Origin: CG2-30-46-19 sp034414555
GTDB taxonomy: Bacteria; Chloroflexota; Dehalococcoidia; GIF9; AB-539-J10
Direction: 5' to 3'
Length of the DNA stretch: 23,990 nt
Assembly: GCA_034414555.1 (NCBI GenBank)
Contig: DAOUMA010000011.1
Location: forward strand, 1-23,990
A program made the translations under genes and the position numbers. The notes below the pieces were generated by a model. It searched no databases, was not told the DNA's origin, and worked only from the letters and a program-made list of their open reading frames with translations. This document shows, piece by piece, positions 1 to 7,886 of the stretch. Positions within the stretch are counted from its first letter, which is position 1. Every line of letters starts with the position of its first letter.

Positions 1-1389
1 TGGGTTGAGCATGACCCGTTGGAAATCTGGGAGAAAACGAAGCGTGTGATAAAAAGTGCTTTGCTACCCAAAGAAATCAAACCCGATGAAATAGCTGGCA
101 TAGGTATAACGAATCAGAGAGAGACTACAATAGTTTGGGACCCTCACACCGGTAAACCTTTATATAATGCCTTGGTGTGGCAGGATACCAGAACACGTGA
201 GATATGCCAGGCGATGGCAGATAAAGGACTGGAAAAAATCGTCAGAGATAAAACCGGGCTTGTTATAAACACATATTTCTCCGGACCAAAAATAAAATGG
301 CTATTGGAGAACGTACCGGGGGCAAAGAAAAAAACCGGGGGTGGCGACGCCGTGTTTGGCAACATAGATACATGGATAATCTGGAACCTGACCGGTGGAC
401 CCGATGGCGGCGCCCATGTTACGGATTACACCAATGCTTCAAGGACGATGCTAATGAATCTGAAAACTCTGGACTGGGATGATGAACTTTTGAAGGAACT
501 GAATATTCCCAGAGGGATGATACCCGATATCAGGCCATCCAGTGACAAGAATATCTACGGTTATACCAAGAAAGAAGGGCCATTTGGCGCTGCAATCCCG
601 GTATGTGGCGATCTTGGTGACCAGCAGGGGGCATTGTTTGGTCAAACGTGCTTTGAAATTGGTGAAACGAAAAATACCTATGGTACGGGTTGTTTTCTTG
701 TGCAGAATACTGGAACGACGCCGGTGGAATCAAAGAGCGGCCTCCTCACTACCGTTGCTTACGGATTGGAAGAAGGTAAGGCAACCTATGCCCTGGAAGG
801 TTCAATCGCTATAACCGGCGCAGCCGTCCAGTGGTTGCGCAACAATTTAGGCTTGATTAAGAGCGCTTCAGAAACGGAGAAAATTGCACAGTCTGTCGAA
901 GACGCCGGGGGGATATACTTTGTCCCTGCTTTTTCCGGGTTATTTGCACCTTATTGGGATATGTATGCCAGAGGCGTTATCGTTGGTCTGACCAGATTTA
1001 TAACAAAAGAACACATCGTGAGAGCGACTTTGGAATCCATTTGTTATCAGACAAAAGACGTAGTGAATGCCATGTATGCGGATTCTGGCATTAAGCTCAC
1101 CGCCTTGAAGGTCGATGGCGGTGCCAGTAAGAACAATTTTTTGATGCAGTTACAATCCGACATACTTGGTGTTACCTGCATTAGACCTTCAGTCGAAGAG
1201 ACTTCGGCACTCGGTTCCGCTTATTGTGCGGGGCTTGCTACCGGGTTATGGGATAACCTGGATGAACTCAAGAAGAACCGGAGAATAGACAAAAAATTCG
1301 AGCCGAAATGGGATGAACAGAAAAGAGAGCAAGGATACAAAGGATGGCGGAAAGCCGTTGAGCGTACCAGGGATTGGCTCGATAGGTAA
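1..1389 (+). CDS. glpK: Glycerol kinase, 5' end cut by the window
   Basis: ATP-dependent phosphorylation of glycerol to sn-glycerol 3-phosphate in the cytoplasm. The reading frame is open from base 1, and its first residues (WVEHDPLEIW) match the conserved glycerol kinase segment that normally follows about 40 N-terminal residues, so the true start is upstream of the window; the TTG at 19 is not the start. Visible family motifs are GITNQRET, NALVWQDTRT, the FGGY-type segment YFSGPKIKWLL, and the C-terminal ATPase segment DGGASKNNFLMQ. About 462 residues are present, as expected for a family of roughly 500. It ends 5 bp before the glycerol-3-phosphate dehydrogenase gene, and the two almost certainly form an operon: the product of this enzyme is the substrate of the next. 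Identity is very secure. Confidence 0.96.
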   Translation, partial: WVEHDPLEIWEKTKRVIKSALLPKEIKPDEIAGIGITNQRETTIVWDPHTGKPLYNALVWQDTRTREICQAMADKGLEKIVRDKTGLVINTYFSGPKIKWLLENVPGAKKKTGGGDAVFGNIDTWIIWNLTGGPDGGAHVTDYTNASRTMLMNLKTLDWDDELLKELNIPRGMIPDIRPSSDKNIYGYTKKEGPFGAAIPVCGDLGDQQGALFGQTCFEIGETKNTYGTGCFLVQNTGTTPVESKSGLLTTVAYGLEEGKATYALEGSIAITGAAVQWLRNNLGLIKSASETEKIAQSVEDAGGIYFVPAFSGLFAPYWDMYARGVIVGLTRFITKEHIVRATLESICYQTKDVVNAMYADSGIKLTALKVDGGASKNNFLMQLQSDILGVTCIRPSVEETSALGSAYCAGLATGLWDNLDELKKNRRIDKKFEPKWDEQKREQGYKGWRKAVERTRDWLDR

Positions 1390-1394
1390 TAAGC

Positions 1395-2867
1395 ATGAAT
1401 GCAGATGTTGTAGTAATTGGCGCTGGCATTACCGGTGCCGCCGTGGCACGGGAATTATCGAGATATGCTCTGGATATAATCCTGGTTGAGAAAGAGGCCG
1501 ACTTTTGCTTTGCTGCAAGCAAAGCAAATACCGGCACTATACATGCAGGATACAGCGATCTACCGGGGACGTTGAAATCGAGGCTTTGTGTAACAGGTAA
1601 TGCCCGGTATGAAAGGCTCTCCACGGAGTTAGGCGTTGAATTTGAACGCAATGGCTCCTTGGTGGTTGCATTAAATAATGAAGATTTAAGGAACTTGGAA
1701 GAACTCAGACAGAGAGGAATAACAAATGGAGTGCCGGGTCTAAAAATTATTGAAAAAGATGAATTGCGCGAGATGGAGCCAAATTTAACCAAAAATGCCC
1801 TTGAGGCACTTTATGCTCCAACTGCGGGGATAATTTCACCTTACGAAATAACCATCGCTCTCTGTGAAAATGCGATTCATAATGGCGTTACACCTTTGCT
1901 AGAAGCCGAAGTTAAGGGAATAGAAAGGGAGAATAATAGTGTCAAGCGCGTGATAACTACCCAAGGCAAAATAAGAACAAAATTCGTGGTCAACGCGGCT
2001 GGACTTTATGCCGATGACATATCAAGAATGGTGGGAATAGATGACTTTTATATATATCCCAGAAAAGGTGAATATTTCATCTTCGATAAAAAAATCGGCT
2101 CTTTGGTCAGTCGCCCGGTATTTCCAATGCCTACATCAGTCAGCAAGGGCATACTGGTGACTAAAACAATCGAGGGAAATACCATGATAGGTCCTAATGC
2201 ACAGGATTTGGATATAAAATACAAGTACGCTAAAGACAGAAATGCGACCACGAACGAAGGGTTAAATGAAGTATTGGAAGCCGCTTCTAGATTGGTCCCC
2301 GATCTTCCAAAGGCATCGACGATACAGAATTTTGCCGGCTTGAGAGCAACATCAAATACCGGGGATTTTATTATTCGCTCTTATAAAAATGTAACAGGAT
2401 TTATAAACGTTGCGGGAATTAAATCTCCAGGATTAACCGCTGCACCAGCGATTGCAGAACTCGTAATACAGATATTGAAAGATGAAGGCCTCGAATTGAA
2501 GCCCAGAAAGGAATTTGACCCCATCAGAGAAAAACCAATAAGGTTTATAGACCTTTCCCTCGAAGAAAGAAATGCGCTCATTGCTAAAGACCCAACATAT
2601 GGCCTAATCGTTTGTAGGTGCGAGCATGTAACCGAAGGCGAAATAGTCACTGCTACCAAACGCGGAGCCCATACTGTGGATGGCATCAAATACAGAACTC
2701 GTTGCGGCATGGGAAGATGCCAGGGTGGATTCTGTGGCCCCAGGGTAGCAGCAATCCTCGCAAGAGAATTGAGCATTCCTCTAGAACAAGTAACTAAGCA
2801 GGGAAACGGGTCAAACCTGGTTGTGGGGAAAACTAAAAGTGTGGTGAAACAGAAATTAAATATTTAA
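1395..2867 (+). CDS. glpA: FAD-dependent glycerol-3-phosphate dehydrogenase with C-terminal [2Fe-2S] domain
   Basis: Oxidises glycerol 3-phosphate to dihydroxyacetone phosphate with FAD. The N-terminus carries the dinucleotide-binding motif GAGITGAAVAREL (residues about 9-21). The middle is a DAO-type oxidoreductase domain, and the last 85 residues form a BFD-like iron-sulfur domain with Cys407-x-Cys409 and Cys437-x4-Cys442, plus a further Cys447. This layout matches GlpA of the anaerobic GlpABC enzyme rather than aerobic GlpD. No glpB or glpC follows, so the electron acceptor subunit is elsewhere or different. The start ATG lies 5 bp after the glpK stop, with only a weak AGG as ribosome-binding site, which suggests translational coupling. 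A general FAD oxidoreductase of the same fold is the alternative, but the glpK neighbour supports the call. Confidence 0.88.
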   Translation: MNADVVVIGAGITGAAVARELSRYALDIILVEKEADFCFAASKANTGTIHAGYSDLPGTLKSRLCVTGNARYERLSTELGVEFERNGSLVVALNNEDLRNLEELRQRGITNGVPGLKIIEKDELREMEPNLTKNALEALYAPTAGIISPYEITIALCENAIHNGVTPLLEAEVKGIERENNSVKRVITTQGKIRTKFVVNAAGLYADDISRMVGIDDFYIYPRKGEYFIFDKKIGSLVSRPVFPMPTSVSKGILVTKTIEGNTMIGPNAQDLDIKYKYAKDRNATTNEGLNEVLEAASRLVPDLPKASTIQNFAGLRATSNTGDFIIRSYKNVTGFINVAGIKSPGLTAAPAIAELVIQILKDEGLELKPRKEFDPIREKPIRFIDLSLEERNALIAKDPTYGLIVCRCEHVTEGEIVTATKRGAHTVDGIKYRTRCGMGRCQGGFCGPRVAAILARELSIPLEQVTKQGNGSNLVVGKTKSVVKQKLNI

Positions 2868-2914
2868 GCCAGAGTATACCTAACGGCATAAGATTTTCTT
2901 GCTTTTTATACGAT

Positions 2915-4200
2915 TTATATGATAGGGGGTGTTTGTGCAGTCGTGCCGTGCATTTTGGCATTTAAGAACACCAGAAATGTAGAAATAGGATTCATCGGCA
3001 CAACGTCCATCGATTTTATTTTCATAAACTTCATCAACGTACCTGTGACGGATGCCAGAGCGTTATGAAAATTAACCATGACGATTTTCCTGCCGGGATA
3101 TTTTTCAGACAGATAACCACCGACTTCCGCAACGGCACACGGACCAACAACTAAAATAGGGCCATCATTAAGATTATCAAGTTGTTTTTTATCGATTCCC
3201 TTTCCATATACGATGTTAAACGGGCCGTGACCACCATAGTCTATATAGAGCATCTCAAGCACCATCAAGGTATTATTTTTACATCCCTCTATGCATGCCC
3301 TTTCCTTTCCTTCGACAATTTTGACATCCTCAGGGAAATCTCCGATGATATCACAGGAATACTTTGTTTTATACCGGGAAATATCCCCCTTTATCTGAAT
3401 CTTGGATAAATCTCCACAGCCAAGTCCAGCATCCGATACAATTTTCAGGTGCTTTACCTCATCTATATCATATCCGAGTATCTTTGCCCCCACCGTATCG
3501 ACGGCAATCGTGTCGTCTCCACCAATTAATATGTTCAAAGGGACAAGATATTGGTCAAGTTTCTTCTCGAGCGGGTAATGCCCATGTATAATCGCATTTA
3601 TCCCGTCGATAATCGTGAAATCGGGCTTTATAAATGCATAGATATCCGCGATAAACTGATGCAAATCGAAATTATGCTTCGTGGGGCGATCCCTGTGGTA
3701 TAGAAAACCCATTTGACATTTAACGCCAAGTGTTACCGCAGCCATGCTGTGTGTTTTAAACTTTGGAATCGATAGGTAGAAATTATCCTTTCTGTTTACG
3801 ATAAGGTTATCGTAGAGGATCTTAGGGAATTTTATTTTACTCCCTCCAATAGAGACTTCAACAGGCTTCTGTTCGTCAAGATATATCGGTTTTGCACCTC
3901 TTTCCGTTATGGTTCTATCTATGCCAGTCACCTTAAAAATGAGCCGGGTTATATTCCCTGGGTTGAGTTTTCCATCACATAGATTTTGTTTGCCCCGGCA
4001 TCGGTCATCACATCGATTGCCGCGGATATAACCTCGGGAGAGGTATAACATTGCTTTCTGAAGTCAATGCCATTTATTTTTAGGAATACCTTCTTGTCTT
4101 TTACTAAACCCTCTGCACCACCAAATGCATCGAAAATGTTGGATATTGAGTGGTAGATGCTATCTTTAATATCCTCTACTACTACGGTTGGCATATACAT
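2915..4200 (-). pseudogene. DUF362 domain protein, broken by one frameshift
   Basis: Two overlapping minus-strand reading frames together make one DUF362-family protein of about 428 residues. The N-terminal frame runs from the ATG at 4200 (MYMPTVVVEDIKD) to KIYVMENSTQG and then hits a stop. The homologous continuation NITRLIFKVTGIDRT is in the next frame. The join falls at about 3950-3960; restoring one base in the A-run of CAGGGAATATAACC would give uninterrupted QGNITRL. This is either a real mutation or an assembly error. An AGGTG Shine-Dalgarno lies just upstream of 4200, so the longer reading from 4257 is unlikely. DUF362 proteins often sit beside redox enzymes; their function is poorly defined. 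No ferredoxin domain is visible in this copy. It is convergent with the glp pair. Confidence 0.8.
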
Positions 4201-4362
4201 CACACCTGGCAGGAATTTTGTAATTATGCTATCACACAAGAACTGGTAGCACGTCAAAGGGTTGACATTCCCCGCGGGAAGAGAGCTACTCGCTGGGAGG
4301 GCATTGAGACAATTTTCACTTACCCCTTATTCCTCCAATTCTTAATCCTGCCGACCCCGACT

Positions 4363-5523
4363 TTATAGCATGATCTCCAGACGTTCAAGGGGATAGGCCG
4401 AACATGCATGAATATAGCCAAATTGCCGGTCGGATTTTCTTAAAAGTACATCTTTGGGTTGGAAGACCTTACCTCTTAAAAGCTTTATCCGACATAGACT
4501 GCATGCACCAGACCTGCAAGGAGCAGCTATGCCTATACCACCTCGCTCCAAGGAGATGATAAGAGGCTCTCCTGCCCTAGCTGCAATTACTTTCTTGCCA
4601 ATAACCTTCACTCTAAATTCTGCATCAGGGCTGACATCCTTAGGCCACCCCGGATCCTTTGAGACATCCTTGGGAGGACCAATCAGCTCTTTCCTGATCT
4701 TTCTTTTTGGAATCTCAACCTTCTCCAGTTCCGGCAGGCAAAAGTCATACATCTCTTCAGGGCCACAAATATAAAATGTCTTTGAGACTATATCGTCTAC
4801 TGTATCTCTAATAAGGTCTGCTGTGATAAAACCTCTAGGGCCCTTGTAGCCCCGGGGAGGATTAGATATTACAAGGGTATATGTGAAATTATCATGATAT
4901 TTTTCTCTATAAGTGAGCTCCTCATGGAATATCACATCATCCAAGAATTGACTTCCATAAATAAGGTGGAGCTTTCTTTTCAGTCCCCGGTCTGTCACCT
5001 CCCTTATCATACTCATGAAGGGGGTGATACCACTGCCACCAGCTAAAAAGACCAGATCGTTGCCATGGAATAGTGGATTATAGTAAAAATCCCCTAAAGG
5101 AGAACTGGTCTCAAATGTATCCCCTACCTTGACCTTATCAAGGAGGTAGCTAGAAACAAAGCCATTTTCTACCCTTCGTACAGTTATATCATAAAAACCA
5201 ATCTGGTTAGGAGGAGAAGAGATACTATATGGCCTGCTGGTTCTTACCCTACCTATCTCTACAGAAAGACTAATGTACTGCCCAGCCTGGAAGGGTGGTA
5301 GATAGTTATCCTGAGAAACTAATCTAAAAGTAGTAGTGGAGGGACTCTCTTCTCTGATCTCAGATACCTTAAGCCTTAATTTGGGGGGATGGATTCTATT
5401 TATAATCTGGGCAAGCTTCCCTTTCTCAGTAGTATAGTCAATGCCATATTTTCGACAGGTCTCTATCTCCTTTTGAACCTCAGCATAACCCTCAATATCT
5501 TTTTTGTAATCATCCGTCATCAT
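4363..5523 (-). CDS. Ferredoxin-NADP reductase-like flavoprotein with C-terminal plant-type [2Fe-2S] domain
   Basis: A 386-residue electron-transfer protein. After a charged N-terminal extension of about 50 residues come an FAD-binding beta-barrel with RPYS (residues 97-100), an NAD(P)-binding domain with GGSGITP (162-168) and CGPEEM (253-258), and a plant-type ferredoxin domain with cluster cysteines C336, C341, C344 and C374. It should move electrons between NAD(P)H, FAD and the [2Fe-2S] cluster. The start at 5523 is chosen because a clear AGGAGG lies 7-9 nt upstream; an in-frame ATG at 5550 lies inside the upstream gene. Only 13 bp separate it from the upstream flavoprotein gene, whose TGA stop lies next to this Shine-Dalgarno, so the two are co-transcribed. 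Inference: it feeds reducing power to, or takes it from, that partner. The physiological acceptor is unknown. Confidence 0.88.
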   Translation of the reverse strand: MMTDDYKKDIEGYAEVQKEIETCRKYGIDYTTEKGKLAQIINRIHPPKLRLKVSEIREESPSTTTFRLVSQDNYLPPFQAGQYISLSVEIGRVRTSRPYSISSPPNQIGFYDITVRRVENGFVSSYLLDKVKVGDTFETSSPLGDFYYNPLFHGNDLVFLAGGSGITPFMSMIREVTDRGLKRKLHLIYGSQFLDDVIFHEELTYREKYHDNFTYTLVISNPPRGYKGPRGFITADLIRDTVDDIVSKTFYICGPEEMYDFCLPELEKVEIPKRKIRKELIGPPKDVSKDPGWPKDVSPDAEFRVKVIGKKVIAARAGEPLIISLERGGIGIAAPCRSGACSLCRIKLLRGKVFQPKDVLLRKSDRQFGYIHACSAYPLERLEIML

Positions 5524-5536
5524 AAGTATTCCTCCT

Positions 5537-7030
5537 TCACCCACTTCCAAACTCTTTCAAGATTTGCCTTGCAGCTGACTCACCTGACATCAGGGTAGGC
5601 TGAAATCCCCCACCTGCCACCCCCGCACCTGCAAAGTAAAGGCCTTTTATGGAAGGTCCAGGAGATATAAAGAGCCTGGAATCCTTCTCATATTGATCAA
5701 AACCATATGCCGTCCCTCCTAAGTGTCCTAAGAACCGCATATGAGTAAGCGGGGAAGCTACCTCAATCTCTTCAATATGATTTCTAAAATCAGGAAATAG
5801 GCTCTCTACAAGATCAAGCATGCCCTCAGCATATTGGTATTTCATGTCGGCATATTGTGAAGGAGGGATGTGTAGCCAGGGCTGAGCATATTGTAGGGTA
5901 ACAATAGCTGTCTGACATGTCCCAGGAGGTGAAAAATCAGGATCAGAGACATCATAGCACGTAAGTAACACCGTCTGTGGGGTCTCCAGAGTCTTGGTCA
6001 GCGAAAAGCCCTTATCGAAGTCAATAGAAGAGGATATGAAGTTTGTTGTCTCCGTTATACCTACCTTAGATGGCTCACAATCCAGGCCGGCAAAGATGGT
6101 AAAGAAAGATGTACCAATTGTTCTCCCTGCTAATATCTTAAGCTGCTCCTCTGGCACATGTTCCCTGTCAATGAGATCAATGTAAGTAGTAAGCAGGCCG
6201 GCATTAGAAACAACCCAGCGGGTTCTGATCTCGTCACCATCGTCTGTAATTACTCCTTGCACCTTGCTATCTCCAATCACTATCTTCTTTGCACCACAAT
6301 TGAACCTGACCTCTCCCCCATTTTCCAAAAATGTGTCGACAAGGGCATTAGACAAGGCCTGAGATCCTCCCTTTATATGGAAGGGTTTGAATTCGGTGTA
6401 TATAAATAATAGTAGTGCCAGATTATTGAATGATAACAGCCTGGGCGGCAGACCCATATATCCCCAGTATGTAGCAACTACTGCCTTAAGCAAAGGATCG
6501 TCAAAAAATTCATCCAGTACCTCCTGAGAGCTCTTAAGGGCATATTTAAAATAGAGAGGATATTTCTCTTTAGATGCCTCTGGATCTCCCATGTGGACTA
6601 CTCCTATCATCTGAATGCTGAAAGCATAAACAAGGTCAAAGAACTTCACTATAGCTGCCTTTTCTGAAGGGAATCTGTGTTGGAGTTCTTTAACCACCTC
6701 AGAGCGATCTGCTTTTAGGGTTATATCAAGCATGTTGAGGAAGGTCACCCGATAGAGATGCTCCATCTCCACAAACTTAATCTTTTTAGTAACCCCGAGA
6801 TCCTGTAAGAGAACACGCAATGGCCCGGGCTTTTCTTCAGTGCCCATGCCACTTAACTGATGAAGTGCGACCTCAAATTCAAACCTTCCCCGGCAAAAAC
6901 TCGTTGCGCATCCCCCAGGGACATTGTGCCTTTCTAAGAGTAAGACCTTAAGCCCAGCTTTTGCCAAGGTGGCTGCAGCAGTTAGCCCTCCATTCCCTGC
7001 CCCGATGATGGTAACGTCGTAATCTGTCAT
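5537..7030 (-). CDS. Phytoene desaturase / retinol saturase-like FAD oxidoreductase
   Basis: A 497-residue flavoprotein of the CrtI/carotenoid isomerase/retinol-saturase superfamily. The N-terminal FAD motif is GAGNGGLTAAATLAKAG followed by LLERHNVPGGCA, and the C-terminal FAD-contacting block FAGAGVAGGGFQPTLMSG lies near residues 468-485. Members add or remove hydrogen across double bonds in isoprenoid lipids, so a hydrophobic polyene or polyprenoid substrate is likely, but the exact one cannot be read from the sequence. No phytoene synthase or other carotenoid gene is nearby. Translation starts at 7030 after a GGGAAGG Shine-Dalgarno. It is the first gene of a two-gene operon with the ferredoxin-reductase-like gene, which suggests a reductive (saturase) direction driven by NAD(P)H; that is inference. 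A tandem operator-like repeat lies 26-60 bp upstream. Confidence 0.82.
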   Translation of the reverse strand: MTDYDVTIIGAGNGGLTAAATLAKAGLKVLLLERHNVPGGCATSFCRGRFEFEVALHQLSGMGTEEKPGPLRVLLQDLGVTKKIKFVEMEHLYRVTFLNMLDITLKADRSEVVKELQHRFPSEKAAIVKFFDLVYAFSIQMIGVVHMGDPEASKEKYPLYFKYALKSSQEVLDEFFDDPLLKAVVATYWGYMGLPPRLLSFNNLALLLFIYTEFKPFHIKGGSQALSNALVDTFLENGGEVRFNCGAKKIVIGDSKVQGVITDDGDEIRTRWVVSNAGLLTTYIDLIDREHVPEEQLKILAGRTIGTSFFTIFAGLDCEPSKVGITETTNFISSSIDFDKGFSLTKTLETPQTVLLTCYDVSDPDFSPPGTCQTAIVTLQYAQPWLHIPPSQYADMKYQYAEGMLDLVESLFPDFRNHIEEIEVASPLTHMRFLGHLGGTAYGFDQYEKDSRLFISPGPSIKGLYFAGAGVAGGGFQPTLMSGESAARQILKEFGSG

Positions 7031-7055
7031 AGCAAACCTTCCCTTTTATTAGCAT

Positions 7056-7090
7056 ACATCAATATACATTGTACATTAATATACACTGTA
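7056..7090. promoter_or_regulatory. Tandem 17-bp operator-like repeat upstream of the flavoprotein operon
   Basis: Two head-to-tail 17-bp units, ACATCAATATACATTGT (7056-7072) and ACATTAATATACACTGT (7073-7089), agree at 15 of 17 positions. Each contributes a small dyad of the form TACA-N-TGTA (7065-7073 and 7082-7090), spaced 17 bp apart, so the two dyads are not on exactly the same face of the helix. The position, 26-60 bp before the start codon of the minus-strand operon, suits a repressor operator or overlapping promoter. No regulator gene is next to it, so the cognate protein is unknown. Confidence 0.5.
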
Positions 7091-7595
7091 TTAGAATAAA
7101 TGGCTCACAAATTTTTTGGTCTATCGTGAATTACAGACCAAGTCAAGCACGCAAATTCTACACGGGTTAGCAAAAACCAAAAGAAAACTTAAGAAAGGTA
7201 AGAAATCTTTCTTTACTCATAGAAACGATTGAAAAGAGATTGTCAATATAAAAGATTTGACCCTATTACACTATCCATGCCAACCTAGCCCGATAACCGA
7301 CCACACATACAGAAGAGGGTCGAGTTCTCCCAGGAGGATAAGAGAGCGGCAAGCACCAGCACATCTAAAGAAATAAAGGCGGCGCTGAAAATATAGAGGC
7401 GCACATCTCTAAACTCTAATGCTCGAAAAGGAATTCCAGTTGAAGCTGTTGGCATTTCGTTTTGATCGTGGTCATGCTAAAAACCTCTCCTTTCTCTCAA
7501 ATACGTGGAGGTTATACTCAATTTTGGGTAGCTTGCCAAAGAGCCAATATTTCCCGCGGAATGCCTGAAAGAACCACTTCAGGGCATGTTTCTGT
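7091..7595. other. AT-rich intergenic stretch
   Basis: This is the remainder of the gap between the divergent flavoprotein operon and the DUF2007-lysS-serS operon. Visible structures are an inverted repeat TTGGTCT/AGACCAA (7116-7122 and 7135-7141) with a 12-nt loop, and a hairpin just before the next gene with arms ATGCCTGAA (7561-7569) and TTCAGGGCAT (one bulge). Neither is followed by a T-run in a useful direction, so no terminator is called. Apart from the possible membrane-gene fragment I see no coding capacity here. Confidence 0.5.
7285..7455 (-). pseudogene. Possible 5' fragment of a membrane protein gene
   Basis: Within the otherwise empty 577-bp gap, the minus strand has a 56-codon frame beginning MPTASTGIPFRALEF and containing one convincing hydrophobic stretch (LYIFSAAFISLDVLVLAALL). 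The amphipathic start followed by a transmembrane helix looks like the beginning of an integral membrane protein that breaks off and ends in non-conserved residues. There is no Shine-Dalgarno before the ATG at 7455, and nothing readable continues downstream. I do not recognise the family. It could be a decayed gene fragment or chance. Confidence 0.25.
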
Positions 7596-7601
7596 TACAA
7601 T
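7596..7601 (+). promoter_or_regulatory. -10 box placing transcription start at the ATG of the DUF2007 gene
   Basis: TACAAT ends 7 nt before the A of the ATG at 7608, so transcription would start at or next to the start codon and the mRNA would be leaderless. No Shine-Dalgarno precedes the ATG, which fits. No good -35 hexamer is visible at 16-18 bp spacing, so the assignment rests on the -10 and on the same geometry being repeated at mutL and at the 54-aa gene. Confidence 0.45.
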
Positions 7602-7607
7602 AGCAAT

Positions 7608-7886
7608 ATGGCGGAAAAGGAAAAGCTGGTTGCTATCTATAATGCCCGGCAAATAGAGGCGCAGATAATCAAGGGACGATTGGAGAACGAAGGAATTCCC
7701 GTTTTACTGAGCTATGATAGCTCCAGCCTGGTGTTTGGATTAACCGTTGACGGGCTGGGAATGGTAAAGATAATGGTTCCCGAGAGGTTTGTCGAACAAG
7801 CCAGGGAGATTTTGAGGGTTAAATATAATGAGTTCGAGATTGGAGAGGATAACCAGTCAGAAGCTGGAGAGTCTGAACAGGATTAG
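7608..7886 (+). CDS. DUF2007-type small protein
   Basis: A 92-residue cytoplasmic protein. The core, KLVAIYNARQIEAQIIKGRLENEG..., followed by a hydrophobic-glycine segment and VPERFVEQAREIL, matches the DUF2007 (putative signal-transducing protein) pattern: a small alpha/beta fold for which no reaction is established. The C-terminal tail is acidic (EIGEDNQSEAGESEQD). Its last 59 bp overlap the start of lysS in another frame, so the two are translationally linked, and it is the promoter-proximal gene of the lysS-serS operon. The leaderless-looking start is described with the promoter. Function in the operon is unknown. Confidence 0.7.
   Translation: MAEKEKLVAIYNARQIEAQIIKGRLENEGIPVLLSYDSSSLVFGLTVDGLGMVKIMVPERFVEQAREILRVKYNEFEIGEDNQSEAGESEQD

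Noticed and set aside
1268..1792. A 174-codon minus-strand open frame
   Set aside because: It lies entirely over glpK and glpA, whose protein motifs are unmistakable; the antisense frame has no family features.
4201..4257. ATG at 4257 as start of the DUF362 gene
   Set aside because: The extension is not DUF362-like, and an AGGTG Shine-Dalgarno precedes the ATG at 4200.
7462..7656. A 64-codon plus-strand frame before the DUF2007 gene
   Set aside because: It overlaps the DUF2007 start and promoter, has no Shine-Dalgarno and no recognisable protein features.
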